Assembly (NCBI GenBank): GCA_020859965.1
Contig: JAJBVF010000491.1
Span: 1 to 8,470, forward strand
Source of the DNA: Clostridiales bacterium
GTDB lineage: Bacteria; Bacillota; Clostridia; Lachnospirales; Lachnospiraceae
DNA length: 8,470 bases
Direction of reading: 5' to 3'
Below, piece by piece: positions 5,904-8,470 of the stretch. The position numbers were made by a program, and so were the translations under genes. The notes under the pieces were generated by a model that was not told the DNA's origin, searched no databases, and was given only the letters and a program-made list of their open reading frames with translations. Position 1 is the stretch's first letter. Each line of letters begins with the position of its first letter.

Positions 5904-6075
5904 GGGCCGGGCAAGGAGTTTTTGGGTTGGAGCCCACGTCATAAGGGTCTACGCTTCGCTTCGGTCGGCGCCTGCGTCCTCGATTTTCTTTGAAAATCGG
6001 GACATAAAACGAGTGCCACTGCCACTTGGCGCCCTCCGACTAAGTCGGCAATCCTTATGACAAAGCACCCGGCCC
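5904..6075. repeat. Large imperfect palindrome, probable dispersed MITE-like element
   Basis: Nested inverted repeats span about 172 bp. The outer arms are GGGCCGGG (5904-5911) and CCCGGCCC (6068-6075). The next pair is GTCATAAGG (5938-5946) with CCTTATGAC (6053-6061), perfect over 9 bp. Then GTCGG (5964-5968) pairs with CCGAC (6036-6040), and GGCGCC occurs on both arms (5967-5972, 6028-6033). The tip is CGATTTTC-TTT-GAAAATCG (5981-5999). Short palindromes are added at 5924-5935 and 6036-6048. Base composition is richer in GC than the flanks. No gene reads through it convincingly. The layout between a terminator and a promoter region fits a non-autonomous repeat inserted in intergenic DNA. 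I believe related sequences recur in Lachnospiraceae genomes, but that is memory and was not checked here. Confidence 0.6.
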
Positions 6076-6102
6076 GGCGGTGGCTTTCGAATATCCGGTT
6101 AG

Positions 6103-6131
6103 TTTATACTATCTTAAACTATAGGGATAAT
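6103..6131 (+). promoter_or_regulatory. Candidate promoter for the Xaa-Pro aminopeptidase gene
   Basis: TTTATA at 6103-6108 and GATAAT at 6126-6131 (5 of 6) are spaced by 17 bp. An alternative -10, TATACT, lies at 6105-6110 without a good -35. An inverted repeat AGTTTA (6101-6106) with TAAACT (6115-6120) overlaps the spacer and could be an operator. The leader would be about 55 nt, with GGAGA at 6179-6183 as ribosome site, 9 nt before the ATG. Confidence 0.4.
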
Positions 6132-6192
6132 AAAGTACAGAGAAACGATTTGCGATGTTTACCATAAATATTTAAAGCGGAGATGATACAAT

Positions 6193-7995
6193 ATGACACA
6201 GGACAGAGTTACTGACAGAATTACGGCGCTTCGTGCGCGCATGGCAGAAGAAAAGGTAGATGCATACCTTGTTCCTACCGATGATTTTCACGCTTCCGAG
6301 TATGTAGGGGATTATTTCAAGTGCAGAAAATACATTACCGGTTTTAGCGGATCGGCCGGGACTGCCGTAATCACAAAGGATATGGCCGGGCTGTGGACAG
6401 ACGGGCGCTATTTTATCCAGGCGGCTTTGCAGCTGGAAGGCAGCGGCGTGACGCTGTATAAGATGGGGGAGCCTGGCGTACCGACGGTGCATGAGTTTCT
6501 GGAACAGAAGCTGGGTAAAGGGGAATGCCTGGGATATGATGGCCGTACGGTGAGCACGAAGGAGGCGGAGCAGCTTGCGTCGCTTTTGGGGAAAAGAAAC
6601 GTTTCCATCAAAGGAACGCTGGATCTGATCGGTGATATCTGGAGTGACCGCCCGGCGCTTTCCTGTGAGCCAGTGATGGAACTGGATGTGAAATGGGCGG
6701 GAGAATCCCGTGCTTCAAAGATTTCCCGTATTCGCCGGATAGTGCAGGAACTGGGGGCGGATCTGTTTGTCCTGACTTCTCTGGATGATATCGCATGGCT
6801 GCTGAACATTCGGGGCGGGGATATTCACTGCTGTCCTGTGGTTCTTTCGTATCTGGTGATGACGGGTGAGGAAATTCTTCTGTTCGCGAATGAAAAGGCT
6901 TTTCCTTGCGAAGTGGAGAAGGCCCTGGCTGCAGATGGTGTGACTATTTATCCGTATGATGATATTTATCAGTATATTTCAGAACTTTCCGCAGACAAAA
7001 AGGTGTTGCTATGCCGTGCAAAGGTGAACAGCCGTATGACTGCTTCGATTCCGGAGGGAGTGACTGTGCTGGATCGGGAGAATCCAACGCAGATCCCAAA
7101 GGCGGTCAAAAACCAGACGGAAATTGAAAATGAGCGGATTGCTCATATTAAGGACGGTGTGGCACTTACGAAATTTATCTACTGGCTGAAAACAAATGTC
7201 GGAAAAATTCCAATGACGGAGCTGAGCGCGGAAGAAAAACTGTATTCTCTGCGCGCAGAACAGGAAAATTTCATGGGGAACAGTTTTGACTCGATTATTT
7301 CCTATGGTCCACATGCTGCGATGAATCATTATTCGGCTACAGAGGAATCCGATGTTCCTGTTAAGGCAGAGGGATTCCTGCTGGCGGACACGGGCGGCCA
7401 TTATCTGGAAGGAACAACCGATACGACGAGAACAATCGTGATGGGGCCGACTACGGATGAGCAAAAAAAATATTTTACAGCGGTGCTGCGCGGCGCACTG
7501 AATCTTGCTGCGGCGAAATTCCCTTATGGCGTCTGTGGCCTGAATCTGGATGTTTTGGCCAGAGGACCGCTCTGGGAGCTTGCGGGAGACTTTAAGCATG
7601 GTACCGGACATGGCGTGGGATATTTTCTGAATGTCCATGAGGGACCGAACAGCTTCAATTGGAAAAATTCACCCGCAAGGAAAGCAGATACGGTATTTGA
7701 GGAAGGAATGATCACTTCGGATGAACCGGGATATTATGTGGAAGGGGAATATGGCATTCGCCATGAGAATCTGATCGTATGTGTGAAGGATCAGGAAACA
7801 GATTTTGGTCAGTTTATGCGTTTCGAACCTCTTACTATGGTGCCTTTTGATCTGGATGCAATCGTGCCGGAACAGATGACAGAGCGTGAGCGGGGGCTCC
7901 TGAACAGTTATCATGCGGAAGTGTATCAGAAAATCTCGCCGTATCTGAACGAGGAAGAAACGGCATGGCTGCGGGATGCCACGAAGGCGATCTGA
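6193..7995 (+). CDS. Xaa-Pro aminopeptidase, M24B family (long, three-domain type)
   Basis: This cytoplasmic metallopeptidase is predicted to remove the N-terminal residue from peptides with proline in second position. At 600 aa it is the long three-domain form like eukaryotic aminopeptidase P1, not the ~440-aa E. coli PepP type. A creatinase-like N domain spans about residues 5-150, a second one about 160-310, and the catalytic pita-bread fold about 315-540. A C-terminal tail (about 541-600) is typical of the long form. The five metal ligands are visible: D399 (LLADTGG), D410 (TTDTTRT), H473 (HGTGHGVG), E511 (DEPGYY) and E525 (RHENL). H379 in NHY sits 20 residues before D399, as for the catalytic histidine of aminopeptidase P1. 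No signal peptide is present. It appears monocistronic, between its own promoter region and the terminator at 8178-8228. Its last codons lie within a tandem repeat array. Confidence 0.95.
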   Translation: MTQDRVTDRITALRARMAEEKVDAYLVPTDDFHASEYVGDYFKCRKYITGFSGSAGTAVITKDMAGLWTDGRYFIQAALQLEGSGVTLYKMGEPGVPTVHEFLEQKLGKGECLGYDGRTVSTKEAEQLASLLGKRNVSIKGTLDLIGDIWSDRPALSCEPVMELDVKWAGESRASKISRIRRIVQELGADLFVLTSLDDIAWLLNIRGGDIHCCPVVLSYLVMTGEEILLFANEKAFPCEVEKALAADGVTIYPYDDIYQYISELSADKKVLLCRAKVNSRMTASIPEGVTVLDRENPTQIPKAVKNQTEIENERIAHIKDGVALTKFIYWLKTNVGKIPMTELSAEEKLYSLRAEQENFMGNSFDSIISYGPHAAMNHYSATEESDVPVKAEGFLLADTGGHYLEGTTDTTRTIVMGPTTDEQKKYFTAVLRGALNLAAAKFPYGVCGLNLDVLARGPLWELAGDFKHGTGHGVGYFLNVHEGPNSFNWKNSPARKADTVFEEGMITSDEPGYYVEGEYGIRHENLIVCVKDQETDFGQFMRFEPLTMVPFDLDAIVPEQMTERERGLLNSYHAEVYQKISPYLNEEETAWLRDATKAI

Positions 7996-8089
7996 GAAAG
8001 GAATGGCATGCTGCAGAAGGCTATGAGGGCAATCTGAGGAAGAAATGGTATGGCCACAGGAATGCTGCAAGGGTAATCTGAGCAAGATT
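7962..8089 (+). repeat. Three degenerate ~43-bp tandem repeats across the aminopeptidase stop codon
   Basis: Unit 1 (7962-8004) contains the last ten or so codons and the stop of the aminopeptidase gene. Unit 2 (8005-8046) and unit 3 (8047-8089) follow head to tail. Each starts GGYATG and contains a G-rich stretch leading into RATCTGAG, then AAG and AT. Units 1 and 2 agree at about three quarters of positions with a single 1-nt gap. Units 1 and 3 agree at about 17 of 24 positions in the 3' half. Most differences are transitions. The units after the stop have no credible coding capacity: the ATG-started frames seen end after about 9 to 29 codons. Confidence 0.6.
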
Positions 8090-8177
8090 CAGGCAGCACG
8101 CGATTTACGAGATAAGCGGAAAGACATCGATTAAAAGCTGTAATTGAAAAAGTAACGATAAAATAAAGCAGTGATCA

Positions 8178-8228
8178 AAAAAGCAGCGTTCAGATCCCGG
8201 TATCATATAGGATCTTCCGCTGCTTTTT
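8178..8228. terminator. Bidirectional intrinsic terminator between convergent genes
   Basis: AAAAAGCAGCG at 8178-8188 pairs with CGCTGCTTTTT at 8218-8228, and AGATCC at 8192-8197 pairs with GGATCT at 8210-8215 inside. There is a T tract on the plus strand, and an equal T tract on the minus strand from the A run. It can therefore end both the aminopeptidase transcript and the convergent coaX transcript. Confidence 0.9.
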
Positions 8229-8266
8229 GTCTATTCCCTTTTTGTTCTTCTGAAGATATAAGCCGG

Positions 8267-8470
8267 TCAGTCGGAATCATTGCCTTTATTCTTATAATAA
8301 ATATACATGAGGCCTTTCAGAAGAAGCGCATCGTCCAACAGAATCTCATGCAGACAATGCGGTGTAATGGTACCGGCCAGTCCGCCGGTAGCGATAACGG
8401 TCGCTTTTTCTCCAAGCTCATGCTCAATCCGGTCGATCATCCCGTCGATGCAGGCGGCATTCCCATGGAT
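8267..8470 (-). CDS. coaX: Type III pantothenate kinase, C-terminal part (start lies beyond window)
   Basis: Reading leftward from the window edge, 67 codons are open to a TGA at 8267-8269. The visible end matches the C-terminus of CoaX: GNAACIDGMIDRIEHELG, then the conserved ATGGLAG, then HEILLDDALLLKGLMYIYYKNK. CoaX phosphorylates pantothenate, the first step of coenzyme A synthesis, in the cytoplasm. The type III enzyme belongs to the ASKHA fold, is not feedback-inhibited by CoA, and is widespread in Clostridia. The ATP-binding and pantothenate-binding N-terminal motifs lie outside the window and cannot be checked. The gene converges on the aminopeptidase gene and shares the bidirectional terminator. 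Confidence 0.92.
   Translation of the reverse strand: MHGNAACIDGMIDRIEHELGEKATVIATGGLAGTITPHCLHEILLDDALLLKGLMYIYYKNKGNDSD

Noticed and set aside
5584..5937. 117-codon minus-strand frame across the radA end, tRNA and repeat
   Set aside because: It crosses a tRNA gene and a terminator on the opposite strand and has no start signals; a chance frame.
7669..8085. 138-codon minus-strand frame over the aminopeptidase 3' end
   Set aside because: Antisense shadow of a strongly supported gene and of the repeat array, with no ribosome site.
8047..8134. Possible 29-codon ORF downstream of the aminopeptidase
   Set aside because: It lies in the degenerate repeat array, has a composition unlike a real small protein and no supporting context.

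Overview
This window looks like a chromosomal segment from a Clostridia bacterium, most likely Lachnospiraceae. The signs are the clpC-radA order typical of Firmicutes, strong AGGAG-type ribosome binding sites, a tRNA-Trp with Gram-positive identity features, a type III pantothenate kinase, and a small protein of a kind I associate with gut Lachnospiraceae. The lineage call is inference, because no 16S or marker search was possible. All genes read rightward except the partial one at the right edge.

Left part (1-3700): the 3' end of a gene for a single-pass membrane protein with a long charged tail is followed by a small YtrA-type GntR regulator. After 22 bp comes clpC, the AAA+ unfoldase of the ClpCP protease. 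In Bacillus the clpC operon starts with ctsR-mcsA-mcsB. None of these is present here and the GntR regulator takes their place. A compound hairpin with a T tract follows clpC.

Middle part (3700-5900): after a probable promoter and a roughly 160-nt leader with several hairpins comes a 137-aa cytoplasmic protein of unknown function. It is closely followed by radA (DNA recombination and repair). A solitary tRNA-Trp(CCA) then has its own near-consensus promoter and intrinsic terminator.

Right part (5900-8470): a ~172-bp GC-rich imperfect palindrome, probably a dispersed MITE-like repeat, lies between the tRNA terminator and the promoter region of a 600-aa Xaa-Pro aminopeptidase gene. The 3' end of that gene is the first unit of a degenerate array of three ~43-bp tandem repeats. 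A strong bidirectional terminator then separates it from the convergent 3' end of coaX (type III pantothenate kinase).

The theme is housekeeping: protein quality control (ClpC), DNA repair (RadA), Trp decoding, peptide turnover and CoA synthesis. I see no obvious mobile island, CRISPR array or defence system. The least explained parts are the structured leader with its unknown small gene between clpC and radA, the palindromic repeat, and the repeat array at the aminopeptidase 3' end.
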